Source: Neurospora intermedia
Taxonomy: Eukaryota > Ascomycota > Sordariomycetes > Sordariales > Sordariaceae
Reading direction: 5' to 3'
NCBI GenBank assembly: GCA_037102815.1
Contig: BTPP01000012.1
Span: 496,001-560,000, forward strand
DNA: 64,000 nucleotides
Shown: positions 12,310-28,000 of the stretch, in pieces
How the letters are laid out: each line of letters starts with the position of its first letter
How positions within the stretch are numbered: the stretch's first letter is position 1
The notes under the pieces: generated by a model
What the model was told of the DNA's origin: nothing
The model's input: only the letters and a program-made list of their open reading frames with translations
The model's database searches: none
Made by a program: the position numbers and the translations under genes

Positions 12310-14411
12310 ATGTCAACCGAACCAACGCCCCCAGAGGATGAATCCTCGGGAAACTCCAACACTCAGACCATCTTCATTTCTTCAAACTCCAAAGCGGTCA
12401 CGAAGCTCTGCGGTGTCTGCTCGAAAGTCCCGGCCTGGTTCTGGACGCGGGAATTTGAGGAAGGAACGGAGATTTCTGTCGAGTTACAGCCATTCAAGGG
12501 CATGCAAACTGAAGCACAAAATGGCTGTGGTCTATGCAAACTTCTGTGCTCAGGGAGTTACAGTGCTGGATGGCACGACGTTGCTACAAGTACCCTCTTA
12601 GAGTCAGGGACAGGCAAACTGGTGAAGAAGCGTACAGCTATCGTGATTGCCGACTACCGGATTTTGGGCCAGTTCAACGAAGCTGAAGCCTCGCTAGGTG
12701 CAGTCATTCCAATGCCACCTGCATGGCGTAAGTCGCACATTCGAGCTCTTACATATCCAGGCCAACTATTACCATGTTAACCTCCGTTGTTTGTCGCGTA
12801 GGTCCCTGTTCCCCTGCAGCAGCAGATGAGAAATCGGATCTCATACTCATTCAGGACTGGATTGCCAATTGCGAACTCAATCACACAAGTTGCAACAACG
12901 TCACAAAGGATTTCCTACCAACCAGGCTGCTGGATGTGGAGGCGTTCAGCAACGGAAGATCGCCTAAACTTGACGACGACATCAAACTAGTCGGCTCCGA
13001 TTCGGGCCAAATTCAAGAACAAAGACCCGCGCCCCAATATATGACGTTGAGTCACTGCTGGGGACCGTCAGACAAACGTCCTATTACCACGACACGGGCA
13101 AGCCTCTTTGTCAGAATGGAGAGAATCTCCTTTGCTGAACTTCCTAGGACATTTCAAGATGCAGTTGTTCTAACAAGAAGGTTAGGACAACGGTATCTTT
13201 GGATTGATTCTCTGTGTATCATCCAAGACGACGAGACTGATTGGGCCCAGGAAGCTTCAACGATGGCGGATGTATATACGCAGTCTTACTGCACGCTCGC
13301 CGCCCTCAGCTCTGCGGATAGCACAGCGGGGCTGAGCAAGAAGACTCGAACGGACCAGAGCATGTTAATCGATATCAGCGCGAATGATGGCCATAACGAG
13401 CCGTTTAATGTACGTCTTATATCCAGTCCGAACAGTTGGAAGGCTGAATATGACGGCTGGTTGGTTTCGGAACCAACAGGCACAGAGTGTGGGACGACAA
13501 GTCCCCTCCGATACCGTGCGTGGGCGCTTCAGGAGAAAGAACTCTCCACTAGAGTCATTCACTTTGGCTTTCGCCACTTGTTATGGGAGTGCTGCGAGCT
13601 CAAAGCAACTGCTCAACTGCCCTGGTATCATGTGGTGCGCAACCGCGCCAGAAGACGCCCCCAAAGCTCCATCCTACCCAGACCCTTATCCTATAGGATG
13701 ACTGCTAAGTGGCTGAACATATGCGAGGACTATTCTAGCCGATCCCTGACTAAGGAGACCGACAAGCTCGTTGCTCTTTCTGGCATTGCGCGATCTTTCC
13801 AGAAACACTTTCCCAACGACAAGTACATGGCCGGAATGTGGAGCTCCCATCTGCCGCTAGCATTGCTTTGGGAACAAGATTGTTTTGCCAAAGACAGAGA
13901 CACCACAGAATATATCGCCCCCAGTTGGTCCTGGACTTATGCGCGTACTGAAGCATGGTATGCAGATAGTAACGTTCAAGAGCTGACTAGAAAGATGGAC
14001 AGAAATAAACCAGACAAGTGGTTGGACGAACTAGAGGTGGTGGGTTTCAAAGGACAGCCCAAGCACGGCGATGAGTATGGTGCTCTTAATGAAGGTGCGG
14101 CTTTGGAGCTAAAGGGTGCTCTTCTTTCTGAAGTAGACGCGGGGCAAGTTGATACATCGATCCAGGTAAAGCTCTTTCAGGATGGCGTGGACGTTGGATG
14201 TTTTGTGCCAGATTCCGTCTCTGGTCCAGTTGAGGGACAATTGTTATGCCTAGGCATTTCCTACCATGAGTGGAGTTCAACCGTCGCAGGTCTTGTTCTC
14301 AAGGAACACATTCACGATGGGAACCCAGTATATAGCAGAGTAGGATATGGGGCTAAACTGGATCCTTCATTGTGGGACGGTTCAGAACGGCGCCAGATAA
14401 CCCTGATCTGA
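12310..14411 (+). CDS. HET-domain heterokaryon-incompatibility-like protein
   Basis: Two exons (12310-12727 and 12802-14411) give 675 residues. The N-terminal part has CxxC pairs (CGVC near residue 36 and CGLC near 76) as often seen in this family. The HET domain (PF06985) shows all three conserved blocks: LSHCWG at about 222-227, LWIDSLCIIQD at about 272-282 followed by a MADVY segment, and RYRAWALQE at about 376-384 with LLWEC shortly after. HET domains drive cell death when incompatible hyphae fuse, and many genomes carry dozens of paralogues of unknown specificity. No NACHT, WD or ankyrin module follows, so this is a stand-alone HET protein. The ATG follows a 5' stretch rich in upstream stops. 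The assigned family is certain; a role in allorecognition is inference. Confidence 0.92.
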
Positions 14412-15622
14412 GGAGGACCGTTGGACGTATCACTCGACTACACTACGTCGAGTATGTATCTACCTTCTCCTTCGTCAACATATTCGGATTATCGCCTTCC
14501 TCTGTCCTGAACGACGTCAAGCTCGGTATTGACCGTTAAAGGTAACGAAGCTCTAGTGAAGCCAATTCCAACAATCGAAAAACATTCCGAGTTACATACA
14601 ACATCCGAACGACCTCTCATAAGCGAAGCCTAGGTACCTACTTATATGAAGCTATTGAAAGCTTCAGCCGTAAGCATGAGACCTCTTTCTCTCCATCCCC
14701 AGGCATTTCTAAACCAGGTTTATACCTTTTGTTCGGCAAGGGACACCTAAACACCTTGCCAATATGCCAATTCATATACTAATCATGTCGTTTCGTTCGG
14801 TACAGGTGTATGTCCAAGTGTCTCTATCGCCATCCCGATGTTGGCAAGTCGTCATGAAGCAATGAGGATAGTACGAAGATACAGAAGTATGGGACCATAA
14901 GACTTGCTATAGTGGCTGAAGAAAATAACGAGGAATACGCGGGGGAAAAAAAATGAACATCAAACGGGGCGTGAAAGGGGCCAATAGTGAAGTGAGGAAG
15001 TTGCTGTTTGCTGGATCAGAAATACTTGACGTCCAGGATACCAGGATTGGAAAGGAAGGTGGAAATATTCGTTTTTCTGGCAGTGCTTTGATGCAGAATA
15101 GAGATCTTAAAGGCAGAGATTCAGCAGTCTTCTTTGTTGCGAGTGATTCGGTCAAGAAAGATGGTGGAAATGGAAGTGTTTGTTGACATAAAAAGGAGGC
15201 AGGGACTGATGGTACGTACCTCTAGAGCACTCATCCGATCATGGCTCTATCGGTGCACATTGACAATGTGATTCGGTTGGATAGAGCTGCAACCTTGATT
15301 GCAGAAGCTCTTACCTAGCCCCGCTGCACTTGGTTCCTTGCTATCTTTGTTTGCGCTGTCACGACGCTCTACAGTGGGCTACTGACATGGTTCGTAGGGC
15401 ACTAACCGCCGAAAGACAACAAATTCCAGCGCGCACTATCAAGCCCAGGGTCCATCACAAACGACAGGGGCAGGGGCGCATCACGACGACAACCACACCC
15501 AGACGCCGCCGACTGGGCATCGATCCACGTCCCTTTCGTACAAACACCACAACACCACCACCACAACAACAAAACAACACCTCCCCAGCAATGCGCCCCA
15601 GTGGTGCTCACAACCCAACAAC
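14412..15622. other. Intergenic, HET gene to ro-3
   Basis: About 1.2 kb. It should hold the 3' end of the HET gene and the promoter and leader of ro-3. The last 200 bp before the ro-3 start are rich in CA/AC runs and lack a competing in-frame start. Short frames on both strands (for example 14907-15186) look like noise. Confidence 0.45.
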
Positions 15623-18600
15623 ATGTCCGAGCTAGGAGTAGCAGTAGGACAAAAGATCGAACTGGCCGATGGCTCCGGGAGGACCGCCTTTGTCCGCTAT
15701 GTCGGCGAGACCGCTTTCGCGCCCGGCACCTGGGTCGGCATCGAGCTCGACGAGCCCTCGGGCAAGAATGACGGCAGCGTCCAGGGCGAGCGCTACTTCA
15801 ACTGCGAGATGGGCTACGGCATGTTTGTGAGGCCGACCACCTTCAATGTCATTGCCCAGCCGCCGCCGCCGCCGCCGCCATCGACCTTCAGAAGATCCGT
15901 CACCACCAGGCCCACGAGTCTCAATGCTTCCACTACCCGGAGGCCCGCCCCTGTGGACTCCGGTCTTGCAAAGAGGATGAGCTTGAATGCGCCGAGCCCT
16001 AGTCCTGGTCCGCGCCCAAGTCGTACCTCGAGCACGAGCATCACGAGGGTCAGTACAACGCCGTTTTCCCCGTTTGTTTGTTTGCTTGGTGATCACCAGG
16101 TCACAGCTGACACGGAATTCCTCTCCAGTCTCCTACGAGGTCACCTACGAAACAGCTCGCCACAGCTTCGTCCAGCGGGAATCCTTCACGCAGCGGAACA
16201 CCATCCACAACCACCAAGCCGGCCGGACCCACCACTCGAACACGCCCCTCTCTTAGTACGAGTCGACACTCGATGGGGCCACCGCCGACTCCAACTACGC
16301 GAACAACTAGGAAACCTTCCGTGTCTTCTGTCGGCACCAGACCTTCGATTGGCGCCACAAGGGCGGTGGGCGGTAGGGCATCCATGTCCGCGAGGTCGTC
16401 TACAAACCGCCTCTCCGACCCCAGAGAATCGACTGGCTCCGTGTCTTCAGTAGGAAAGTCGGGTTTCAAAAGAGGTAGTGCCTCGCCTCGCAGTAGTGAT
16501 GAAGACCTGTCGGCCTCTCCTGTGCCCGCTAGTCCTGTGCATCAGAAGACGGCCGCTCTGGAAAAGCTCACCGCCCCGGGTGCTGGAAATGGTGGTGGCG
16601 GAGCTTCCCCCGGCGCAACTTCGCCGAACTTGAAAGCGACCACGATCACGCCCAGATCGTCCATTACGAATACTGCGACTATGAACAAGGAGATTGAAGA
16701 CCTCAAGGCCAAGCTCAAGGTGTTGGAGAAGAAGCGCATGGAGGATCGAGAGAAGCTCAATAGTCTGGAAAAGGTCAAGGCGGAGCGCGACAAGTTTGAA
16801 AGAATTATTCAAACACTGCAGATCAAGTACCAGCCGCAACAGCAGGAAATCCAGGACCTAAAACGGCAACTGAAGGAAGCGGAGAACAGACTCTACAATG
16901 TCGAAGAGTTGCAGGCCGAGCATGACACAGCCATGGAGCTTGCCACGCTCGACCGTGAAATGGCCGAGGAGACAGCAGAGGTGCTCAAGGTGGAACTGGA
17001 TGCCCTCAAGCAAAAGAACGAAGAGCTCGAGCTCGAAGTAGAAGTCCTCCGTGAGGAGAACTCGGAGTTCACTAATGGCATGTCACCCGAGGAACGGGCG
17101 AGCACTGGCTGGTTACAGATGGAGAGGAATAATGAACGTTTACGCGAGGCCCTGATTCGTCTACGTGACATCACGCAACAACAGGAGGAGGAGCTGAAAG
17201 ATCAGATCAAAAGCATGGAGGAGGATCTACGGGAGTTCGAGACCATCAAGGAGCAACACACGACGGCCAAGGAAAAGTTGGCGCAGACTGAAGCAATCGT
17301 TGAGGACCTCAGGGAGCAGCTTAATAACGCTCTTGGGGCCGAGGAGATCATCGAGTCGCTTACTGAGCAGACCATGAACCAATCCGAGGAGATCAAGGAA
17401 CTCCGGGCCGTCATTGATGACCTCGAAAGTCTCAAGGAGATCAATGATGAGCTTGAGATCAACCATGTTCAGAACGAAAAGGAAATGCAGGAGGAAATCG
17501 ACTTGAAGGACTCCATCATCGCCGAGCAGTTCCGCCAGGCCAACCTGCAGAGGGAGAGCTTGGAGGACATGGAGTACACGCTTTCCAGATTCAGAGAGTT
17601 GGTTACGAGCCTGCAGAGCGATTTGGAGGATATGCGTGCTTCGCATGCTGTCACTGAAAACGAGTCTGAGCAGCTCAACAGCCGCTCGCGTGCCATGTTG
17701 GATCTCAACATGAAGCTACAAATCTCGGCTTCCAAGGCTCAAGTCAAGACTATTGATCTCGAGTTGCGGCGCATGGAGGCCCAAGAGGCTGAGCAACATC
17801 TGGAGATTGTGAAGCTGTTCTTGCCTGATACTTACCAGTCTGATCGTGACTCTGTCCTGGCTCTGCTTAGGTTCAAGCGTTTGGCTTTTAAGGCTAACCT
17901 GTTGAACGGCTTCATCAAGGAGCGCGTCAATGGGCAGCCACACCCCGGCCATGAAGACGACATTTTTGACGGGTGTGACGCTATTGACAAGCTCACCTGG
18001 GTGTCGGCCATGTGCGACCGGTTCGTCAATGCCATTAGCCACTGCTCCCTAGAGCAATTTTCTAGGTATGAAGGTGCCTTGTACGAGCTGGAGCCCGTCG
18101 AGCGTGCCCTCAACGGCTGGATTGACGGCTTGAGGCGTGATGACCTCAAGGAGAAGCAATGTGCGGACGAGCTCAAGCGCACCATTGCGCTCATGACCCA
18201 TCTCGGCGAGGTGCACATCTCTAATGACCTCGAGAGCTTCGCCGATGATGTTCACATGAAGGCTTTGCTCATGCAGAGCCATCTCGAGTCTGCCGCTATC
18301 TCGGTCAACTCGCTCAAGGCCATGGTGCAGCGTGTCATCCCTCCCAGCGGCGAAGATGATGAGCTCGCTCAGTACTTCTCCAAGCGTGCCGAAGCTGTTG
18401 TCTCGCAGACACGCAGCGCAAAGGTCATTGCCGGCAAGACCGTCCGCGCGCTCGAAGACCTCAAGACGCGTTCCCTCTCCCTCACCCCGGATACCCTCGA
18501 AGCCTTTGAGCAATCCGAAACCGCCACGCGCGACCTTGCCAATATGGCTCGCCAGATCGGTCTCGACCTGCACGCCTTCCTCCACGAAGAAGGCCGCACC

Positions 18601-19812
18601 GAGCCCTACAACTACATGGAAGTGCAATCTTGCATCCAGCGCTCGGCACAAGCCTCTTCCCCCACGGCCTCCTCCCCCGAGTCCGACCTCTTCAACACCT
18701 ACCTCTCTTACCTGCGCAATGCTACCTCTACCATTTCCGACCTCGCCTCCCTGGCCTCGGACCTCGCGCAAACGCAGGAATTCGACCGCACACCGGCGCC
18801 CTGGATCTTGCGCTCCGCCGAGCTCAAGGCCGCCAAGACGGTTGCTCCCGACATCGACGACGAACTCCGTCGCTTGCGGGACGACATCGCGGAGGCGCGC
18901 CGCTCCATCGCGGTGCGCGAGGAGATGCTTTCCACAGCACAAGTCAAGATCGAGACGCTCGAGTCTCGTATGCGCGACGCCAACGCCAAGGCCGCGCGTA
19001 TCGTCGATCTCGAAGCCGACTTGCAAGCCGCCAAGAAGGAGGCTGCCCAACTGCAGGAGGACATGGAGAAGCAGGATCGCGAGCTCAAAGCCTTGGAGAG
19101 CGACAGAGACAAGTGGAAGAAGATTGCTTCCGAGTCGCGCGTCGTCGTGGCCGATGGCTCGGGCGTTGGCGTCGACAACAAGGCCAGTGCTGAGCGTGCT
19201 GTGGCCACGGCCCGCGAGATGGATGCTCTCAAGAAGGAAATCGAAGCACTGCAGGCTGCTGTGCGCTACCTCCGTGAAGACTCGCGCAGGGCGAGACTCA
19301 AGGAGCAGGGCGACTACGAATGGCTTGCCGAGCCGCTGGTCAAGAAGAAGCCATCGGTGCAGGAGCAGCGGAAGCAGCTCGTCAAGAAGGAAGGAAAGGC
19401 GGTGCTGGGAGAGTTGGTCAAGCTTGTTAGTAGCGCCAAGGTGTTTGATTTGGCTAGTCTGCCGGAGAAGGCGGAGGATAGACTCAAGTGGAGGCCGGCG
19501 AAGACGACGCCCGGGTGGTGGGTGGCGAAGCAGATGGAGGATTGGGAGGCGTTGAAGGAGTGGGAAGGGAGTGTGAAGGGACGGGTTAGGGAGCTGGGTG
19601 GTGTACCGGGAAGCAAGAAGGCGGAGAGAGAAGAGGAGGCCAAGAGGATGGTGAGGAGGACGGCGGCGGCCAAGTTGCAGATTAGGTTGCCGGGGATGGA
19701 GGGCAAGGTTGGGCATGGTGGTGGTGGTGGTGGTGGTGGTGGGAGGAGGGTGCAGATTGTGGGGAGTAGGGAGTGGGAGAGTTTGCAGGGGAGGTTGGCG
19801 GTTGTGGTTTGA
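15623..19812 (+). CDS. ro-3: Dynactin 150-kDa subunit p150Glued (ropy-3)
   Basis: Two exons (15623-16048 and 16129-19812) encode about 1369 residues. The CAP-Gly domain at about 24-71 contains GKNDG (47-51) and GYGMFVRP, which bind the C-terminus of tubulin and EB1-type proteins. A Ser/Thr/Pro/Arg-rich basic linker follows (80-320), then a long coiled coil (about 325-640), the dynactin-specific central region, and a second coiled coil from about residue 1030. A Gly-rich tract sits near the C-terminus. p150Glued is the dynein-binding arm of dynactin; in Neurospora its loss gives ropy hyphae and nuclear-distribution defects. The protein agrees with the ro-3 product of N. crassa as I remember it, which is the main species clue. 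Large antisense frames are shadows of its biased codon use. Confidence 0.97.
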
Positions 19813-22133
<2,321 letters not shown>

Positions 22134-25058
22134 TCAGTTGTTTTCTGGTACGGTCCGTAACGTCACTCGTCATATCTCACAAGAAAGCATTTGATAGATG
22201 AGCACGGCAGGGGTGTGTTGTTTAAACAGGTCGGTTGGTAAAAAGAGATCTTTTTTTTTATTGCTTTTCCTTTTCTGCGTTTCATGGATGACTGGAGTCG
22301 GCGCATGTTTTCTTGTATCTGCTCATTTTTGCTCTTGTTTTTGTTTTCTCATGTTTCATGATAAGTCCTAATGTCATTCAAGGCAAAAGATCGGGGTTTG
22401 TGGTTTGTGGTCGGTTGTCGTTTGTGGTTTTGTTTCACTTGTTTTTTTTTTCTCGGACATACCCAAGTTATGAAAATACTGGGACTCAGGGCAGGGCAGA
22501 TGGAGACATAGGGAAAAAACCTAACCAAACAAACCATTCTTCAACTTCCTTCTTCTATTTTTTTTTCCCCCTCGTCCTTTTTTTGCCTTCTCAGGTGCCT
22601 TCCATTTCACGCTTCGGCAGTTCGGATAATGTGCATGAAGGCACAATCGACAATCGACAATCGACAATCGACAAGGGATGAGAGAGGCACAGCACCATCG
22701 ATCCCAACGAACAACAATGCGAATTGATTGACGAGATGCAAGCAAGCAAGCAAGCAAGCAAGCAAAGGGAGGGAATGGGGGGAATGGAGGGGGAAATGCT
22801 AGACCAAATTCGGCGACGGCGGCGGCGGCGGCGGCGCGGAAAACATGGTCCTTTGTGCCCTTTGTTCTCTTCTCAGAGCATTCCAATTGCCTTTTCCGAG
22901 CGGCGGGTGGCCCGCATTCCTTTGATGTGATGGTGGGCAACGCAACGCAACGGCCAGAACAGAACAGAACAGAACAGAACAGAACAGAACAGAACAGAAC
23001 AGAACAGGTGGCATTGTTCAAGCAAGCATAAGCATTGCGATTGCGATATGCGGCGCTGGGAACTGGCTGCGATGTCTGTCTGGGAAGAGGCCGCTGGCGT
23101 CTGGTTCACTGAATAGCTGGATAGCTGGATAACTGGCCTATTGTACGTATGTACGAACCATGTCGTTTCTTCCTGTCTAACTATTGCTCGATTGTCGTCT
23201 GTTGCTCAGTTGTTGTCTGTTGCGAAATGGAAATGGGCCCTGCACTGTGGGTGTGTCTGTGTCTTCATCCTACCATGGTCCTTGTTTTCCACTTCCACTT
23301 CCACCTTATTTTTCACTCGTACTCACACACAAACTCTCTTTTATTGTCCTTGTCATTTGTTCAGAACCACTAACCAGGACCAAGACCAAAAACTGACTGC
23401 GAACGGAATGATTTTTGTTGTAGCGGTGGTTGCAAACGCTGGACAAAGAATTTTTCCTAATGTCATCCATCCTTTGGGTCCGCTCGGTACATTCCCGAGA
23501 CATTTCCAAGTCCCCCAACATTCACAACTCACGGTGTCCCTGGTTGCCTGGCTGTTTCGCCCATCTTGCCCATCCCGTTCCGTTTCAATCATTCGGTTCA
23601 GTAGTATCTGATTACCTCCGCACTCTGCTTCGAATTCGCCTCCGGGTTGGTGCTTGGTACTGGTTCTGCGGTACTGCTGGGCCCTTCCATTTCCCATTTC
23701 TCAGTCCCAAATGTTGACTGGTTTGGTTCAGTACACATCGGCATTACACGAGGTGACTTTTTCTAATCAGAAGCGGGAATATGACCCCATTCGCATTTTA
23801 AGGGATCATTGTTTTCCAACCCGATAACCCGGCGATACGGTGATGGCGTGTCTTGTCTTGTCTTGTCCGGATGTATGGAGGGGTCGTCTATGTCGCAACA
23901 AAGGAAAGGTTGACGGAACAATCCAAACAAGACCTAACCATGATCGTCTTCCCTTCCCTTCCCTTCCCTTTTTCTTCCTCTGTTGGTCGTTGTGGGGTCT
24001 TCCTGTCCTGGTCCTTACCCTATTCTTTCTTCTGTGCCCCTCGTTTTTCGCCTTGCCTTGCGTTTTGTCTTGTTCCGGATTCGCGAAGTGGTGGCCATTA
24101 TCGACCAAAAACCAAAGCAAGATACCATACACACACAGACAGACAACCACATACCACGTTCTCGGGTTGTTGTTTTGGACCTTGTCTCTTGTTTCTCCCC
24201 TCCTCTCCCCCTCTCCCCCATTGTTATCCCCCCTCCATGTCTACACTTTGCCATTATTCTTCCGTCTACTTGTTCTGTGAAGCTTCCTTCCTTCGGTTTG
24301 TCCTACGTCCCACTCACCATCATTTCTCATTGCCCCTCCCTACCTCCTTCTCCCGTGTCTGTCGGTAAATACATTTTGACGACCAACATCTAGAGCGGAA
24401 CGGGAAGAAAGAGAGACTGGACTGGACCGGGTTACCATACCCAATCAACCTGTCGACTGTCGTCAGCACTGCTTGCGTACACTCACTTTTTTGTTTCTCC
24501 CCTCGTCGTCGTTTGTGAGCATCGGACGGGTTAACTTGTACAGCACAGACTTGCAGACGGGGGCTCGTTTTCCTTCTCTTGTTCGCCCCCCTCCCTCTGT
24601 CCTCTCGCCTACCGACAGCCAGGTCGTCATCTCTGTCTCCAAATTAATTGGTTCTGACGCCGTTGGAGCCGTCCGTCCGTCCGTTGGGAACTGTTCGTTC
24701 GGGGTGGGACTCCACATTTGGGACGGGTACTCGCCCCCCCTTTCCCCCTTCCTCCTTTTGTATTTCCTCTCACATCTTGAGTCGGGAAGGTGAGGAATAG
24801 ACAAGTTGAAAAGTGACAACCAGAGAAAGAAAGAGGGTAGAGACAGGGAACAGATAATAAAACAAAAGGGACGGGAGGGGAAGAAGAATTGGATTGACTG
24901 GACACTGACAGAACAAGAGAGAGACATTTCTTATCCACTCACACACAACAGGAGGCGCTAACCAACGGAGAAAAAAAAGACAGAAAAAAAAAAAAGAGAG
25001 AGGAGGCACGAGTAACGAACGAACGACTGAATTCCCGGGCAGGCTGGGTAAAGAAATA
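22134..25058. other. Long pyrimidine-rich region upstream of the HMG-box gene
   Basis: Nearly 3 kb without a supportable gene. It is strongly C/T-rich on the plus strand from about 23100 to 24800, with several short overlapping upstream frames, (AGCA)-type repeats near 22739-22763, a GGC run near 22817-22836 and ten AGAAC units at 22956-23005. Long CT-rich leaders with upstream frames are common for developmental regulators in Neurospora, so this is probably promoter plus a long 5' leader of the HMG-box gene. Confidence 0.45.
22956..23005 (+). repeat. (AGAAC)10 microsatellite
   Basis: Ten exact pentamer units in the region between rvb1 and the HMG-box gene. No interruption is visible. It is probably length-polymorphic between strains. 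Confidence 0.95.
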
Positions 25059-28000
25059 ATGACAGACGTCGGTGTCGGTGGTCTTGGACTCGTCACTTCT
25101 TCTTCTTCTTCTACTGCCACTACTGCTACTACTGCTACTCACACTCATTCGTCTCATATGCAGAGTCAGACGCAGAGCCATACCCAGAACAAGTGGCAAC
25201 AAAAGAACCAGAACCAGACACAGACACAGACACACTCGCTTAGAGACACCACCAGCACTCGTCGTTCTACATCAGCTTCATTGTCTATTTCCACTTCTAA
25301 TTCCAAGTCAACAACAACAACGACACCTACCACCACGACCACGATCACCACAAAAGGACGAATCACTCGCTCTGCTGCAGCTGCCGCAGCCGCCGCCGCC
25401 GCCGCTGTTTCCTCCAAAGCAAGTGAGGCATCCGAAGCCCAAAAAGCAGCTCGAGATAAGGAGGAGAAAGACAAAGAAAAGGCCGGACCACCACCACCAC
25501 CAAAACAGAAGAAAACGAGAGACAACAACAACAACAGCAGCGGCAAGATGTCGTCGACGATGACTACCACCGGTGGTCTGACCAATACTGCTAATGCTGC
25601 TAATGCTGCGGAGTCCTCGTCGTCCTCAAACTCGTCAAGTAGTCGACATTCGTCAAATACCACCTCGCCTACTTCTCCTCAAGTTGTTGCTCAGCATTCC
25701 TCTACACTTGCTCATTCACATTCACATCCTCATTCCCATTTAGGTTCGCATTCGCATTACTCTCATCACCAACAGCACCAGCAACAACAGCAACCTCAGC
25801 AACAATACAACACCCGCTCTCATCCAACCTCATACCCAACCGACTCCCCTTTAACTATCCCACACCCTTCTTCTTCTTCTTCATCCTCTTTCCCCTCCAC
25901 AGATACTCCCCAGATACAAGGGATAAAAGGCCCATTAACTCGCAAACGAGCCGCAACGCTCATATCAACCGACCTATCTGCACCCTCACAAAAACCACGA
26001 TTGAGTATCGACCCCGGCCTAGGTGCTTCTTCTGCTTCCGCCGCTGGTATAGGGAGATCTAGCAGGTCAGCTGCATGTGCCGCCACCGCAGCGGAGTCTA
26101 CAGGTACACAGGCCGGAAGTGGCAAAGGCAAAGGCCAAGACAAAAGCAACGACGGTGGTAGTGGCAGTGGTAGTGGCAGTGGCAGTGGCAGTGGTGGCAC
26201 AAGCCCGCAAGATACAAGAGGAGGGGCAGACCTGGATAACTACTCGTTGGGGTCCTCGGTGGTAGGAGGTGGTGGTGGTGGTGGAGAAAGAGGAGGAGGA
26301 GGGGCAACAGGAGGAGGAGGTGGTGGACAGGGCGGATACGGAGGAGGAGTGGGAGGAGGAGCGGGAGTGCAGAGGGATTTAATCTGTTTGTGTACGCCTG
26401 CGCCAAAGGTTCCTAGGCCTAGGAATGGTGAGTTTTATTTCTCTTTCTTGTTCTTTCCCTACCTGACCTCTTTCTTCTTCTTTCCTTCTCCCCTTTTCCA
26501 TTCTTTTTCATCATTTCTTTTTCTTTTTCTTTTTCTTTTCTTTCTTTTTCTCTTTCCTCTTTTCCTTCCTTTCCCCCCCCTTTTTTTTTTTTGGTGTACA
26601 CATTGGGATTTGTTCGGTGCTGCCAACTCCCCTTTCTCCCTCTTACCAAAACACCCTAACTAACACCCCCCCGCTTTTTTTACCCAAAAAAGCATTCATC
26701 CTCTACCGCCAACACCACCAAGCCCGCGTCGTCGCCGACCACCCGGGCCTCGCCAACCCGGAAATCTCCAAAATCATCGGCGAGAAATGGCGCGCCGAAT
26801 CCGACCTGCACAAAGAAGAATGGAAGCAGCTCGCCGAGGAAGAAAAGCTGCATCACCAGCGAAAATACCCAGAGTACAAGTACCAGCCTAGAAGGGGAAA
26901 CAAACATACTACTACCTTTACTTCCTCTACTGCTGTTGGTGGGACAGGGAGTAATAGGGGTAGTCCTACGACGCCTGGGGGACCGGGGGAACTGGCAGGG
27001 ATAGGGGGAGGTATAACAGGAGGAGGGGGACAAGAACATCCGGGTAGATGCCCCAATTGTGGGGGACGGTATATCGCTACGCCTAGAACGCCTTCGACGC
27101 CGTTTACGACGGGGAGTGGGAGTGCGAAGAGCGTGATGCACGGGGTGGAGGGAAGGAGTGGTGGTGGACAGTCGGGGATGGATACTCCAAGGGGAAGTAT
27201 CGAGCATACTTCATCGTCGTCTCGCAGCCATCAGCATTATGGTCAGCCATACAGCGGGTACAGAGACCACCATCGAGCGTCGGGATCCTCGCAAGGAGGC
27301 GGATACCAAGCTTACCCCAGCCGAGATTACCACCACAGTCAGACATACCATTACCCGACACCTTCGCACCATCATCAGCCATACCCTGCCCATCCGCTTT
27401 ATGATATGCCGCAGGAGTATGATGTTGCTACACCTACTGGCACCACTAGCTCCAGCTCCAAGCGCAGACGGTATGATTCGACTTCGATGCCGTATCGTCC
27501 TGAAAGGGAATACGCGCTTCCCTCGCCGACTACGCCGTATGGCAGTAGCAGTCGACATCCCAGTGTAGGTGGTCAGTATGCCGTCCGTCCCCCTGTTCAT
27601 TATCACCAGCAGAATCCAATGTCTCCGACACCGCTTGGACTTGGACACAGTTATGGCCATGGACAAGTCCCGTTACATAGTTACCCTGCTCCTCCGCCTC
27701 CTACTCCCTCCGGAATCATTGGTGGTGGTGGCAGCGGTACAGGAAGTCTTCCACCCACACCGGGCTTTGCGCCCGCACCAGCTGGACCACCAACTTCCAC
27801 CGCTGCGCTTTCCGGTCCTGCATCGCTTGCACCTTCAGGACGCGGACGGAGTCCATTGTCGAATACTATGGCTCCGCCTCCTCGGCCTCCCAAACTTTCT
27901 GTTCCTGGCTCGAGTGGTAGCTACCATCAGGGTCAGCAACACCCAGCGTCCGGTCGTTCCCGCTCTGGCCTCAGCCCGTTACGCACGAGAGGTGATGAAT

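Noticed and set aside
18332-19555. 407-codon frame in another register of ro-3
   Set aside because: Arg/Ser/Pro-biased composition in an alternative frame of a well-supported gene.
23806-24938. Several 100-170 codon frames before the HMG-box gene
   Set aside because: They overlap on both strands in a CT-rich stretch and show no family features; better seen as leader sequence.
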